Positions 44,670 through 54,099 of a DNA stretch of 64,000 nt are shown here, in pieces. Positions within the stretch are counted from its first letter, which is position 1. Each line of letters starts with the position of its first letter. The DNA lies in NCBI GenBank assembly GCA_017307785.1, contig JAFKGI010000004.1, positions 1 to 64,000 of the forward strand. Reading direction: 5' to 3'. A program made the translations under genes and the position numbers. This DNA is from Vulcanimicrobiota bacterium. GTDB taxonomy: Bacteria; Vulcanimicrobiota; Xenobia; Xenobiales; JADMJV01. The notes beneath the pieces were generated by a model, which was not told the DNA's origin, made no database searches, and saw only the letters and a program-made list of their open reading frames with translations.

Positions 44670-46823
44670 CTAGCGGGTCTTGAAAAGCTTGTCGACGTCC
44701 TGGACCCGAGGAGTCAGGGTGTCCTCGGGGTTCCAGGCGATCCAAAGGGTGACTGTGCAGGGGGCCTGGACTCTCGAGTAATAACGGAGCAAGTTGGTCG
44801 GAACCGCTTTGCCGGTCTCCGAAAAGAAGAAGCCCTGGAGTCCTTGACTGCGACCTTTCAGCATCTCGTAGCGAAAGCGAGTCGGAAAGAGCGGTAGAAT
44901 TCGGGCTTGCACTTTGCGGCCGCGCAGCAGGCTGCCCATATCACCACGCATCAGCACGTCCAGATGGGGAGACAACAAAAGGTTGCTTTCGAGATGGACT
45001 TCGCCCTCGCCATCCAGGTGGTCGCGGATAATCACCCGTTGTTTTTTGGGCAGAAACAGCACTTCACGAGTCAGCCAGAAAGGCTGATCCAGGTCGAACC
45101 AGACCGGCCGCTGGGCGCACAGATAGTGGCCATCTTTGCAAGACTCCAGCTTGAGCTTGAGTGGTCCTTCTTCGAGGTCGGGTGCGACTCCCAGAGGTTC
45201 CAGTTCGCGCCCGATGCGCACGCTGGTGTGCGCTCCCAGGCGAGAGAAAAGCCGCCCGAGTTCGCCGCCTACGATGGGACCGCCGGCCTCCAGGAAAATC
45301 GGCTCTCCCTCAATGTTGAGAGCCAGGCTCAGAGCGTCGTCGTGGTTGGGCAAAGCGATCGGCTCCGGGTCGCAGTAGCGGCCGTCGTGGTCTCGCGTCC
45401 AGCGCGGGCGGAAACCCGTCAGATGGCACCAGTTGGCGCGCGGCCCCCAATTGTCGCGCACGATGGCGGTCTGGGAATTGCTGAAAAGACGCCGGATTCC
45501 CCGCGGCTCCCCGCGCTCCATTTGTTGAGCTCGAGATGCGGCCTGTTGACCCAGCCACCAGAGTAGCTCAGCCGGCGGCTCGCCAGCAGGCATCCAGTCT
45601 CCCCGCTGCAGGAGCAGCGCGCCCAGCGCCAGCAAGCGGTTGGAGTGCTCGATGGGACCGACGCCTCGGCCCAGCAAGCCCTCGGTTAGCGTGGGTCCGG
45701 CTTCGCCCTGCTGCCCGGCGGCCGGTTTCATATAACAGAGCGACTCCAGAGCGGCTTCGCAGGCAGGGTGTAAGTTGTCGGGGTTGCGAGAGTTGATGAC
45801 GTCGAAGAGATAGCAGAGCAGCATCCAGTCGAGCGCTTCCCGGTGGAGAGAGGCGTTGCCGGAGCGATGCATGCCGTCGCTGGAAAAGTCTTCCTGGAGC
45901 GCGATGTGCAGATGCTGGCGAGCCAGTGCGTTCCACTTTTTGCACGGGACCAGTTCGGGCAAATGACCGCTGATCAAGTAGAGGCTGGCCGCCGTGGCCA
46001 GGCGGTGCTCGGAGGATTTGCGCAGGTGCAGCGCCAGGGAGGCCCCGTGCACCAGCTGGCATTTGAGAAAACGGGCCAGCAGATCGCCCTGCATCAAGTT
46101 GGAGACCAGTAGATGCTGCACCAGCAAATACCAATGCAGAGCTCGAACGGCCACCACCCGGGGGTTGTACCAGCTCATTCCCATAAAGACCGGATTGCGC
46201 TCCGACCAGTCCACCGCCTGGACAATGCACTCGCTGGCGTAGGCCTCATTACCCGTGATCCAGTAGCTGCGCACCAGGTCGACCAGGTGACCTAACTGAT
46301 TGAAGCTCCAGCTGCGTAGCAGGCCTTCTTGCTGTTCCGGCAGCAGCGGCTGGGTGTTGAAATGATTGCGGAGCATCGGCTGAGAGGCCATCATCCAGGA
46401 GCCGCCGGCAAAATCGCTATACCAGTCAATGCTGTTGGGGAATTGCTGCTCTTCGCCCTGAAGTGGGGCGAAACGGTGCTGCAGGGACAGCTCGGCGGAT
46501 TTCACCCAGCGTCGGCAATCCTGCGGATGACTTTTGAGGGACGCCACCAATCCATCCAGATCGCTGGGGTGGAGAAAGACCTGCGGGCGTAAGCGGTCGT
46601 GGAAATGATCGAGCAGCGCTTGGGAGGCTTCTTTCCAGTTCTGACCCAGGGCGGCTGCTTTGGCTTCCTCCAGCGCGGCCGTGGCCGGCTCTATCTGATC
46701 ATAGAAATGCTCGGGCTCCAGAGCAAAAGGGAGTTCTTGCTCTTGAGCCTGAGTCATCTGCTCTTCCAGATTAAAATCTCGGGTCAGGAGATTGCGGAAG
46801 CGTCGGCCAAGCCGGCGGAACAA
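44670..46823 (-). CDS. Heparinase II/III-like polysaccharide lyase family protein
   Basis: 717 residues from TTG 46823 (an ATG lies 22 codons in). An N-terminal alpha/alpha toroid (about 90-430, with SWSFNQLGHLVDLVRSYWITG, SGNASLHREALDWMLL) is joined to a C-terminal beta-sandwich (from about 450, with WTRDHDGRYCDP, NHDDALSLALNIEGEPIFLEAGG), as in the heparinase II/III family. No signal peptide is present, as in relatives located in polysaccharide gene clusters. It follows the aminotransferase gene after four bases, suggesting a role in glycan synthesis or turnover. Confidence 0.8.
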   Translation of the reverse strand: MFRRLGRRFRNLLTRDFNLEEQMTQAQEQELPFALEPEHFYDQIEPATAALEEAKAAALGQNWKEASQALLDHFHDRLRPQVFLHPSDLDGLVASLKSHPQDCRRWVKSAELSLQHRFAPLQGEEQQFPNSIDWYSDFAGGSWMMASQPMLRNHFNTQPLLPEQQEGLLRSWSFNQLGHLVDLVRSYWITGNEAYASECIVQAVDWSERNPVFMGMSWYNPRVVAVRALHWYLLVQHLLVSNLMQGDLLARFLKCQLVHGASLALHLRKSSEHRLATAASLYLISGHLPELVPCKKWNALARQHLHIALQEDFSSDGMHRSGNASLHREALDWMLLCYLFDVINSRNPDNLHPACEAALESLCYMKPAAGQQGEAGPTLTEGLLGRGVGPIEHSNRLLALGALLLQRGDWMPAGEPPAELLWWLGQQAASRAQQMERGEPRGIRRLFSNSQTAIVRDNWGPRANWCHLTGFRPRWTRDHDGRYCDPEPIALPNHDDALSLALNIEGEPIFLEAGGPIVGGELGRLFSRLGAHTSVRIGRELEPLGVAPDLEEGPLKLKLESCKDGHYLCAQRPVWFDLDQPFWLTREVLFLPKKQRVIIRDHLDGEGEVHLESNLLLSPHLDVLMRGDMGSLLRGRKVQARILPLFPTRFRYEMLKGRSQGLQGFFFSETGKAVPTNLLRYYSRVQAPCTVTLWIAWNPEDTLTPRVQDVDKLFKTR

Positions 46824-46827
46824 CGGG

Positions 46828-47943
46828 CTACCCGGCCTGAACGGGCTGGGAGTGGAAGTCCTTGACGGTCTGAACGACCTGCTCGACTTGAGCGCTGGTC
46901 AGTTCTGGAAACATGGGCAGGGAGAGCACTTCCGCCTGGGCCTTCTCGGTGACCGGGAAGTCGCCCAGTTTGTGACCCATGGACGCATAGACCTGCTGAA
47001 GGTGAAGGGCCAGGGGATAGTAGATGATCGCCCCCACGCCCTTTTCGTTCAGATAGGCCATCATCTCATCGCGACGGCTGGTGCGCAGCGTATACTGATG
47101 ATACACGTGCTGGCAGCCGGCGCCTGTGGGTGGTGGGGTGATAAAATTTTGGAGGGCCGCGGTGTACTGTGCGGCCACGGCCCGGCGTTTCTCATTCCAA
47201 CGCTCCAGGTGGCGCAGCTTCACGCGAAGCACGGCTGCCTGCAACTCATCCAACCGGCTATTGGTGCCCAGTTCGTCGTGGAAATACTTGCGGCGGCTGC
47301 CGTGTCCGCGCAGGCAGCGGACGCGCTCGTCGATGTCGATGCTATTGGTCAAAACCATACCGCCGTCGCCGGCACCGCCAAGGTTTTTGGAGGGGAAGAA
47401 CGAGAATGCGCCGGCGTCTCCCATGGTCCCGACCTTTTTGCCGTGATAGAGAGCGCCGGTCGCCTGGGCGCAGTCCTCAACCACTTTCAAATTGTGTTTG
47501 CGAGCAATTTCCAGGATCGCATTCATATCGGCCGGGTGGCCATAGAGATGGACCACTTCGATGGCCTTGGTGCGCGGCGTGATGTGCTTCTCGATCTGGG
47601 CAGGATCCAGGTTGAAACTGCCCGCTTCGACGTCGCAAAACACCGGCTGAGCGCCGATAGAACTGACGGCACCGGCGGTGGCCATAAAGGTGAAGGGTGG
47701 AGCGATCACTTCGTCCCCCGGTTTGACGCCGACCGCTTTGAGAGCGAGCACCAAAGCATCTGTTCCGGAAGCGCATCCGATGGCGTGGCTGGCACCGTTC
47801 CATTCGGCGAATTCGTTCTCGAAGGCGGTCACCTCGGGTCCCAGGATATAGTGGGTGCGCGCCATGACGTCGCAGACGGCCCGTTCCACTTCTTCGCGAA
47901 TTTCAGCGTATTGGGTCTTAAGCTCCAAAATCGGGATCATCAA
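46828..47943 (-). CDS. DegT/DnrJ/EryC1/StrS-family sugar aminotransferase
   Basis: 371 residues, PLP fold type I. The cofactor Lys is in [17 protein letters not shown]; upstream blocks [29 protein letters not shown] and [11 protein letters not shown] are those of the family that aminates keto-sugar nucleotides for surface glycans. The dimer-completing HVYHQYTLR is present. It is the first gene of a two-gene operon with the heparinase-like protein; 64 bases separate it from the ABC exporter gene end. Confidence 0.92.
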   Translation of the reverse strand: MMIPILELKTQYAEIREEVERAVCDVMARTHYILGPEVTAFENEFAEWNGASHAIGCASGTDALVLALKAVGVKPGDEVIAPPFTFMATAGAVSSIGAQPVFCDVEAGSFNLDPAQIEKHITPRTKAIEVVHLYGHPADMNAILEIARKHNLKVVEDCAQATGALYHGKKVGTMGDAGAFSFFPSKNLGGAGDGGMVLTNSIDIDERVRCLRGHGSRRKYFHDELGTNSRLDELQAAVLRVKLRHLERWNEKRRAVAAQYTAALQNFITPPPTGAGCQHVYHQYTLRTSRRDEMMAYLNEKGVGAIIYYPLALHLQQVYASMGHKLGDFPVTEKAQAEVLSLPMFPELTSAQVEQVVQTVKDFHSQPVQAG

Positions 47944-48007
47944 ATCACTCCTCTATAAAACGGGCTGATTTCTTTTATCGCATCCGCAGTAGAGACCTGC
48001 AGAAAGT

Positions 48008-49900
48008 TCAAGAAGCCTGGCCCAGAACCTCAGATTCCTTGGGTTTGAGCTGAGCCAGGTAGATGCGCCGGTAAAGGCCGTCATTGGCCATCAGTTGCTC
48101 GTGGTTGCCCGCTTCGACGATGTCCCCTTCGTCGAGCACGATGATGCGGTGGGCGTTGCGAATGGTGTTGAATCGATGGGCGATGACGAAGCAGGTGCGA
48201 CCTTCCAGGCTTTTCTCGATGGCGTCGGTGATCAAGATCTCCGACTCCGGATCGATGCCCGAAGTGAATTCGTCCAGTGCCAGGATGCGTGGATTGCGCA
48301 GGAGAGCGCGGGCGATGGCGACGCGTTGGCGTTGACCGCCCGAGAGCCTGGAGCCCCGTTCGCCGACGTCGCTGGCGTAGCCATCCGGCAGGCGACTGAT
48401 GAATTCATGAGCGTTGGCCAGTTTGGCGGCGGCCACGATCTCGTCGTGAGTCGCGCCGGGCCGGCCCATTCCGATATTGTCCGAGACGCTTCCTCCGAGC
48501 AATACCGACTCTTGGGTCACCAGGCCAATCTGCTGACGCAGACTCTCCAGGTTGAACTGCTTGAGGTCGTGGCCGTCGATTTTGACGGTGCCTTCCTGCG
48601 GATCGTAAAAACGAGCCAGCAGGTTGATCAGGGTGGTCTTGCCGGCCCCGTTGGATCCGACGATGGCCACCACCTCTCCAGCCTTAACCTGCAGGTTCAT
48701 CTTTTTCAATGCCTGCTTCTCCTCGGTGTAGCCGAAGGTGACGCCTTCAAATGAGACGTCCCCCGTCACCGGGGGAAGAGGCGGCAGATGAGCGGTCGAC
48801 TGGGCTTCAGTGGGTTGATCGAGCAAGTAAAAGACCCGGTCTCCGGCGGCCGCGGCGGCTCGGAAACTCGAATAAAATCCCGAGATGGCACTGATGGGCT
48901 GGGTGGTCATGACCAGCAGGGTCCAATATTGAGCCATTTGCCCCAGCGTCACCTCGTGGTGCAGGATGCGATAGGCGCCCAGCCAGACGATGGCCACGAT
49001 GCCCAGGGCTCCGAGGAAGTCCACCACCGGGGATTGACTGGCCGAGACGCTGACCAGGTGCATGCCGGACTTGTAGGCCTCTTCAGAGCGTTCTTCAAAG
49101 CGCTTCGTCTGCAGATCCTCGAGACTGTAGGCCTTGATGCCTTTGACGCTGGAAATGCCCTCGTAGGTGATGGAGGAGAGATCGGCCGAACGTTCCTGGA
49201 TGATCTGGGTGATGCGGCCGATGCTTTTGCCGAACTTCGCGATGGCGCCGCCGATAAAGGGGCTCAAGCCCAAGACCATGAGGGTCATCTTGGGATCGCA
49301 GATAATCATATATCCCAGGGCGAAGATGACGATGCCAAGATTGCTGACCAGGTCGGTCAACTGGGTGAAGATGGCGGTAGAGGCGATCACGTCGCCACTG
49401 GCGCGGGACTGAATCTCGCCCATGCGCATCTTGTCGAAGAAGGGCATGGGTAGGCGCTGAACGTGGGCGAAGACCTGGTTGCGAATGTCACGAGTGGCCA
49501 GTTGGCCGGTTAGATTCACCAGGTAACGCATGAAGTAGGTCGCCACACCCATCAACACCATCGTGATGAGGAAGGCTCCGCAGATCACGTTGAGCGCCAG
49601 CAGGGTATCACCGCTTCTCGAGGCCGCCAGGTTGACCAGCGTTTCCGGGTCCTGGTTGGCCAATTGCTTCGGATCCATGCCGGCCAGGCCGGGAAGGCGA
49701 AGACCGGGCAAAACGGTTCCCCCCGGCACACCCTGTCCGGACATGATCCCGAAAATGGCCCCGATAAATTTAGCTTGCGACAGCTTGGCGGCGGTTACGA
49801 TGATCGTGAACAGCAAAGCGGCCAACAGAGTCCACTTATAGGGCTTGAGATACCCTAGCAGACGCCGTAGCGTCTGACCGAAGGTGCGCTCCTGATGCAT
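48008..49900 (-). CDS. MsbA-like ABC exporter (fused permease/ATPase)
   Basis: 630 residues. Six-helix membrane domain (about 20-345) and a normal ATPase domain (about 375-615): Walker A GSNGAGKTT, Q-loop LVTQESVLLGGS, signature LSGGQRQRVAIARAL, Walker B ILALDEFTSGID and H-loop VIAHRFNTI. All catalytic residues are intact, unlike the ABC protein at 22788. A long loop rich in Gly/Pro/Leu lies between helices 1 and 2. It likely exports lipid, glycolipid or drug. It follows accB after five bases, a possible link to lipid synthesis. Confidence 0.9.
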   Translation of the reverse strand: MHQERTFGQTLRRLLGYLKPYKWTLLAALLFTIIVTAAKLSQAKFIGAIFGIMSGQGVPGGTVLPGLRLPGLAGMDPKQLANQDPETLVNLAASRSGDTLLALNVICGAFLITMVLMGVATYFMRYLVNLTGQLATRDIRNQVFAHVQRLPMPFFDKMRMGEIQSRASGDVIASTAIFTQLTDLVSNLGIVIFALGYMIICDPKMTLMVLGLSPFIGGAIAKFGKSIGRITQIIQERSADLSSITYEGISSVKGIKAYSLEDLQTKRFEERSEEAYKSGMHLVSVSASQSPVVDFLGALGIVAIVWLGAYRILHHEVTLGQMAQYWTLLVMTTQPISAISGFYSSFRAAAAAGDRVFYLLDQPTEAQSTAHLPPLPPVTGDVSFEGVTFGYTEEKQALKKMNLQVKAGEVVAIVGSNGAGKTTLINLLARFYDPQEGTVKIDGHDLKQFNLESLRQQIGLVTQESVLLGGSVSDNIGMGRPGATHDEIVAAAKLANAHEFISRLPDGYASDVGERGSRLSGGQRQRVAIARALLRNPRILALDEFTSGIDPESEILITDAIEKSLEGRTCFVIAHRFNTIRNAHRIIVLDEGDIVEAGNHEQLMANDGLYRRIYLAQLKPKESEVLGQAS

Positions 49901-49905
49901 GATTG

Positions 49906-50367
49906 CTAGCGAGCTTCGTACTCGAAGAGAGCCTGCCCCGCCTCAACCACCTGTCCGTTTTCCGCCAGCACGCGCAAGATTTTGAGCGGCCCTTCGGCGG
50001 TAATCTCGTTCATCAATTTCATCGCTTCCACGATGCACAGAGTTTGGCCGGTGGCGACTTGTTGGCCGGCCTCGACGAACGGCGGGGAGTTGGGGCGTGG
50101 CGCGCGATAAAAGACGCCGGCCAGGGGACTGTTGATGGTCAGGCCCGTGGGTGCTGCCGGAGCTGTCGGAGCGGTGGCCTCCTCAACAACCACCGTTGTG
50201 GTGGTAGAGGGAGCGGCAGCGGCAACGGTGGCCGCCTGCACGAACTTCTTCTTAGGTTCGAAAATCAACCGAAGGACGGTGTTCTCTTCCCGATATTCGA
50301 TTTCCGCCAGCTGGTTCTCGCGAGCAATGCGGGCCAATTCCCGCGCCAGTTCAACAGGTTCTTGCAT
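49906..50367 (-). CDS. accB: Biotin carboxyl carrier protein of acetyl-CoA carboxylase
   Basis: 153 residues. AccB carries carboxybiotin between AccC and AccAD to make malonyl-CoA for fatty acids. An N-terminal helix-strand block (1-40) is followed by an Ala/Pro/Thr/Val linker (46-75) and the biotinyl domain. The biotinylation site is EAMKLMNE with Lys117, and the bacterial thumb loop (PRPNSPPFVEAGQQV) is present. No accC follows, which is less usual; an MsbA-like ABC gene does. Confidence 0.93.
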   Translation of the reverse strand: MQEPVELARELARIARENQLAEIEYREENTVLRLIFEPKKKFVQAATVAAAAPSTTTTVVVEEATAPTAPAAPTGLTINSPLAGVFYRAPRPNSPPFVEAGQQVATGQTLCIVEAMKLMNEITAEGPLKILRVLAENGQVVEAGQALFEYEAR

Positions 50368-50412
50368 AGTTACAGCTTCTTACCCCAACTTGGCCAGGAC
50401 TAACTTGATTTC

Positions 50413-50454
50413 AAAAACCCCGCCACATCAAACTTTTGTCTAGAAGTGGCGGGG
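50413..50454 (-). terminator. Intrinsic terminator after the HisRS-like gene
   Basis: On the minus strand the 9-bp inverted repeat CCCCGCCAC...GTGGCGGGG (50454-50446 with 50426-50418) is followed by TTTTTG. It sits eight bases after the stop of the HisRS-like gene and separates it from accB. Confidence 0.85.
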
Positions 50455-50461
50455 CTCTGAA

Positions 50462-52465
50462 TCAACGGCGGCGGGCCGGACGACGCCGCGAGAGCGGACG
50501 GTCTTGACCCTGAGGTGCGTTGTCGCCCTCGTCGTCAACCGGTTGGCCGTTTGCTCTGGTCTTGATCGACCAGTTCAGGTTGCCCAGGGCCGCAGACGGA
50601 GCGACGGCAGCCTTGGCTTCCTCGGTTTTGGGAGCTGCCTTGGCTTTGGTCGGAGGGGGAGCGACTTTGACGCCACCCAGCGAAAGCGAAGGAATAAAGG
50701 CCTTGGCTGGCTGTGGTTCGGGACGTTCGTGACGGGGCTGAGGTGACTGACGTTCGCCTCGTTCCGGCCGCTCGCCCCGCTCCGGCCGTTCCGCGCGCTC
50801 AGGGCGTTCTTCGCGGCCGCGCTCCTGGCGCTCGGGACGCTCTTCCTGATCGTGACGGCGTCCACGTCCGCGGTCGCGCTCGCCATCCCGGCGAGAGTCG
50901 TCGCGGCGGGCATCATCACGGCGGGCGTCATCGCGGTCCTCGGAGACCTGTGCCTCGGGAGCGTTGTCTTCGTGTTCTCCGCGGCGACGACGGCGGCGCT
51001 TGCGGCGGCGGCCTTCACCGTCGCCCTCGTTGACTTCTTCCGCGTCATCTCGGCCCTCGCCCTGGCTGGAGGGAGGAGTCTCGTCCTGAGGACGACGTTG
51101 CGCATCGCGGTCTCTGTCGCGGTCCCGATCTCTGTCACGGTCCCGGTCCCGGCCGTTGTCGCGGTCCCGACCGTGGTCACGGTCTTTCCCGCGCAAGCGG
51201 TTGAGCCGGCGTCGAGCGCCGCGTCCTTCTCCGTCCCCGTCGCGCTGGCCCTGGCCCAGCATGTGCTGGAGGCGGGCCTGCAGGCGGTCGACGCTGCACT
51301 TCTCTTGCTGACGGCTGTCCTGGTCGATGATTTCGACCTGGCCGCGCAGGGCGTTAATTTCGGCGAGTTTAATGTGCCAGCGGGCTTCCGGAAGGTCGCC
51401 GTGGTTCTGGTAAACGACTTCGACCCGAGCTCCCGCCTTGCGCAACTTGAGGGCTACTGGTAGCAGGCTCTTGGTGGATTCGGGACCCTCCGGCAGAAAC
51501 AGGAAGTCCAGATCGTCCGGGCCTGCTTCGGCTGCCGGAAGCAAGGCCACCAGTTCGTCCAGATACATCGCGAAACCAGCAGCCGGAGTGTCTGCACCGC
51601 CTAACTGCTGTACCAGGCCGTCGTAACGGCCCCCCATGCCGACGGTGCGACCATCGACGGAGAGACGGAACACGGTGCTGTTGTAGTATTCCAGATCGCG
51701 GACCACGCGGGGATTGAAAGTTACCTCGAGGTCCAACTCTTGCAGCAGATGCTTGAGGGAGTTGAAGTGGGTCTTGCAGTCCTGGCAGAGCAGCCCCAGG
51801 ATGGTGGGCGCCAGATTCGAGAGCGCTTCGCAACCGGCTTCCGGACAGGAGAGAACCCAGGTGGGGTGATTGCGGTATTTACGCTTGCAACCCTGGCAGA
51901 GCTCATTCTGGCGGGACGCAAAGAATTCGCGCAGCGCGTCGTGATACGCCGGGCGACATTTTTCGCAGCCCAGCGAATTGATTTCCAGCTTCACGCCGGT
52001 CAATCCGATGGCTTCGCAGAACTCCAGAGCCATGACCAGGAGTTCGGTGTCGAGCGCCGGGCTATCGCTGCCCAGCACCTCCACGCCGAACTGGTGAGCC
52101 TGGCGGCTGGGTTCATTGCCTTCTTTGCCGAGCAAGAAGACCGGGCCGACATAGCTGAGCCTGGTCAGTCCACTCTCTTTGTTCATGCGGTGCTGATGAT
52201 AGGCGCGCACGACGCAGGGCGTCATGTCCGCGCGCAGGGCCAATTTCTGACCGTGTTTGTCGTTGAAAGTCCAGAGTTCCCGTTCGACGATGCTGGCCAT
52301 CACTCCGAGGCCACGCACGAACAGGTCGGCTTTCTCAAATAGGGGGGTGCGGATCTCTTGGAATCCGTATTTTTCGGCCAGCTGCATCGCCTTTTGCTCG
52401 AGCTGACGATATGCCGATAGCTGAGCCGGGAGCAGGTCGCTGGTGCCTCGTACCGCCTGGAACAT
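50462..52465 (-). CDS. HisRS-like protein with lost catalytic arginines and a charged disordered tail
   Basis: 667 residues. Residues 1-310 follow histidyl-tRNA synthetase, including the eight-Cys insert (C167 to C230) and GGRYDGLVQQLGG. Motif 2 reads VFLLGKE, with Leu111 where the class II Arg belongs; motif 3 reads GFAMYLDEL, with Glu304 for the second Arg; LRADMTP resembles HisZ. The anticodon-type domain (318-400) is weak. From 404 to 667 the chain is low-complexity, rich in Arg with Asp or Glu (RDRDRD, ERPERGE) and basic runs. It may be a HisZ-like or RNA-binding paralogue; a true HisRS cannot be excluded. Confidence 0.7.
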   Translation of the reverse strand: MFQAVRGTSDLLPAQLSAYRQLEQKAMQLAEKYGFQEIRTPLFEKADLFVRGLGVMASIVERELWTFNDKHGQKLALRADMTPCVVRAYHQHRMNKESGLTRLSYVGPVFLLGKEGNEPSRQAHQFGVEVLGSDSPALDTELLVMALEFCEAIGLTGVKLEINSLGCEKCRPAYHDALREFFASRQNELCQGCKRKYRNHPTWVLSCPEAGCEALSNLAPTILGLLCQDCKTHFNSLKHLLQELDLEVTFNPRVVRDLEYYNSTVFRLSVDGRTVGMGGRYDGLVQQLGGADTPAAGFAMYLDELVALLPAAEAGPDDLDFLFLPEGPESTKSLLPVALKLRKAGARVEVVYQNHGDLPEARWHIKLAEINALRGQVEIIDQDSRQQEKCSVDRLQARLQHMLGQGQRDGDGEGRGARRRLNRLRGKDRDHGRDRDNGRDRDRDRDRDRDRDRDAQRRPQDETPPSSQGEGRDDAEEVNEGDGEGRRRKRRRRRRGEHEDNAPEAQVSEDRDDARRDDARRDDSRRDGERDRGRGRRHDQEERPERQERGREERPERAERPERGERPERGERQSPQPRHERPEPQPAKAFIPSLSLGGVKVAPPPTKAKAAPKTEEAKAAVAPSAALGNLNWSIKTRANGQPVDDEGDNAPQGQDRPLSRRRPARRR
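50735..51205 (-). repeat. Low-complexity coding repeat (Arg-Asp / Arg-Glu)
   Basis: Within the tail of the HisRS-like gene, short tandem units code for RD (about 51115-51190), DDARRD (about 50890-50940) and ERPERGE-type repeats (about 50745-50850). The DNA is visibly repetitive (CGGTCC/CGGTCTC and CGCTCCGGCC-like units on the plus strand). Repeat number is probably variable between strains. Confidence 0.7.
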
Positions 52466-52777
52466 GGTCTATCTAAATCCTCCATTGAATGGCGGCGCGC
52501 AGAACAGGATCCCAAAGAGCGCCCTCAGGCCAGAGGATGGGAGACAGGGACGACGAGGTCACTGGACTATTTTCAACCCAAAAATCTTTATCTCGTCGCC
52601 GGCGAAAATTCGTTTCTGTTCTCTCCCGACGGATGCGGGGTAGATTTTCAACCGAGGATGGAGACCCTCTGGCGCTGCTCAAAGGTGGACCGGCGCATGT
52701 TTGGCCCTGGACTCTTTCGCGTGTCGCCAGGTCGTTTTTTCTCCCCGGTCCAGAAGGAATCCTTCCCTCAGAGAATC
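52466..52777. other. 312-base stretch without a confident gene
   Basis: This lies between the deoA stop and the HisRS-like start, both on the minus strand. It should hold the HisRS-like promoter and leader; GGAGG sits 12 bases before that start. On the minus strand GCGACGAG (52599-52592) can pair with CTCGTCGT (52557-52550), giving an 8-bp stem with one G-U pair and a 34-base loop, a possible leader hairpin. A plus-strand frame here stays open and reads plausibly (YFQPKNLYLVAGENSFLF) but has no good start and runs on through deoA antisense. Confidence 0.4.
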
Positions 52778-54088
52778 CTAGAGAATCATCTCCCGGATCA
52801 ATGGCTCCTGAGACCGCGCCTCCGGCACGATATGGAAGGCCCCGTGCAGGGCGCGTTCCGCCGCCTGGAGATGGGTCTGGTCGTTGACGTGAAGCGTGGC
52901 CAATGTCTGACCTACTTGAACAGGCTGGCCCTTTTCGACCTCGAGCACGATGCCCACGGCCGGGTCAATTTTGTCGGCTTTGGTGCGGCGTCCGGCTCCC
53001 AGCCACATGGCTGCCGTGCCAATCGTTTCCGCCGCCAGTCCGCCCAGATAGCCGGCTTTCTCGGCTTTGAAGGCGATTTTATGGGCTGCCTGGGGCAATC
53101 TCAGGGGGTCGTCGCAAACGCGACGGTCACCGCCCTGGGCCTCGATCATGTCTCCGAGCTTCTGGAGGGCCTGGCCGCTGCTCACGATCTGTGCCACCTG
53201 CTGCCGAGCCGCCTCCAGTTCCAATCCCTGGTTGGACATCTGCACCAGATGGGCGGCCAGTTCGTAGGCCACCTTCTCCAGTCCGGTCCCTTTACGCTCT
53301 CCTCGCAGAATGCGGATACCCTCATCGACTTCCAGGGCATTTCCGATCTGACTGCCCAGCGGTTCTTCCATGGAAGAGAGGGCGGCTCGCACCTGACGAC
53401 CGCGCAGTCGTCCGATGGCGACCATGGTTTCCGCCAGTTTGCGGGCGTCCTCGAATTCTTTCATAAACGCCCCATGGCCGAACTTGACGTCCAGCACGAT
53501 GGCGTCGGCACCGCAGGCCAGCTTTTTGCTCATCACCGAGGCGGCGATCAGGGGGATAGAGTCGACCGTGCCGGTGACGTCGCGCAGGGCGTACATCGCT
53601 CCATCGGCTGGCACCAACTTGCCGGTCTGGCTGATGACCGCCAGGCCAATTTTCCGCACTTGCTCTAAAAATTCGTTCTGACTCAGGTCCACGCGCATGC
53701 CAGGAATGGCTTCCAGTTTGTCCAGCGTGCCCCCGGTATGTCCCAATCCGCGCCCCGACATCTTGGCTACGCGGCCGCCCGCGGCCGCCACAATGGGAGC
53801 AATGACCAGCGTTGTGCCGTCGCCGACACCTCCCGTGGAGTGTTTGTCGACCTTGACTCCATCGATAGAGGACAGATCGACCTGATCTCCTGACTCGATC
53901 ATGGCCTGGGTCAGGAGGTTGGTTTCTTCGTCGTCCATGCCGCGAAACCAGACCGCCATCAACCAGGCGGCCAACTGATAGTTTTCCAGCCGGCCGCTGC
54001 TCAGCTCTTCGATCAAAAAGCGAATTTCTTCGGGGGTGTGTTTGCCGCCGTTGCGTTTTTTGAGAATCAATTGAACCGGGTGGAGCAT
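52778..54088 (-). CDS. deoA: Thymidine/pyrimidine-nucleoside phosphorylase
   Basis: 436 residues from ATG 54088. It phosphorolyses thymidine, deoxyuridine (and uridine if of the Pdp type) to base and pentose-1-phosphate. The family signature is VDKHSTGGVGDGTTL (Lys82, His83), followed by MSGRGLGHTGGTLDKLEAIPG and the SKKLACGADAIVLDVK block. The C-terminal beta domain is complete. The length and GVGD motif suit the pyrimidine-nucleoside phosphorylase group. It follows nrdR after 11 bases. Confidence 0.93.
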   Translation of the reverse strand: MLHPVQLILKKRNGGKHTPEEIRFLIEELSSGRLENYQLAAWLMAVWFRGMDDEETNLLTQAMIESGDQVDLSSIDGVKVDKHSTGGVGDGTTLVIAPIVAAAGGRVAKMSGRGLGHTGGTLDKLEAIPGMRVDLSQNEFLEQVRKIGLAVISQTGKLVPADGAMYALRDVTGTVDSIPLIAASVMSKKLACGADAIVLDVKFGHGAFMKEFEDARKLAETMVAIGRLRGRQVRAALSSMEEPLGSQIGNALEVDEGIRILRGERKGTGLEKVAYELAAHLVQMSNQGLELEAARQQVAQIVSSGQALQKLGDMIEAQGGDRRVCDDPLRLPQAAHKIAFKAEKAGYLGGLAAETIGTAAMWLGAGRRTKADKIDPAVGIVLEVEKGQPVQVGQTLATLHVNDQTHLQAAERALHGAFHIVPEARSQEPLIREMIL

Positions 54089-54099
54089 AGCTGAGCCTC

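Noticed and set aside
50735-51205. CRISPR array
   Set aside because: The repeats are short, contiguous, in frame and without spacers; they code the RD/RE tail of a protein.
50852-51463. Plus-strand hydrophobic open frame opposite the RD/RE tail
   Set aside because: Reversing Arg/Asp codons (CGG/GAC type) yields Val/Pro/Ser/Ala runs that mimic membrane helices. It is an artefact of the repeat.
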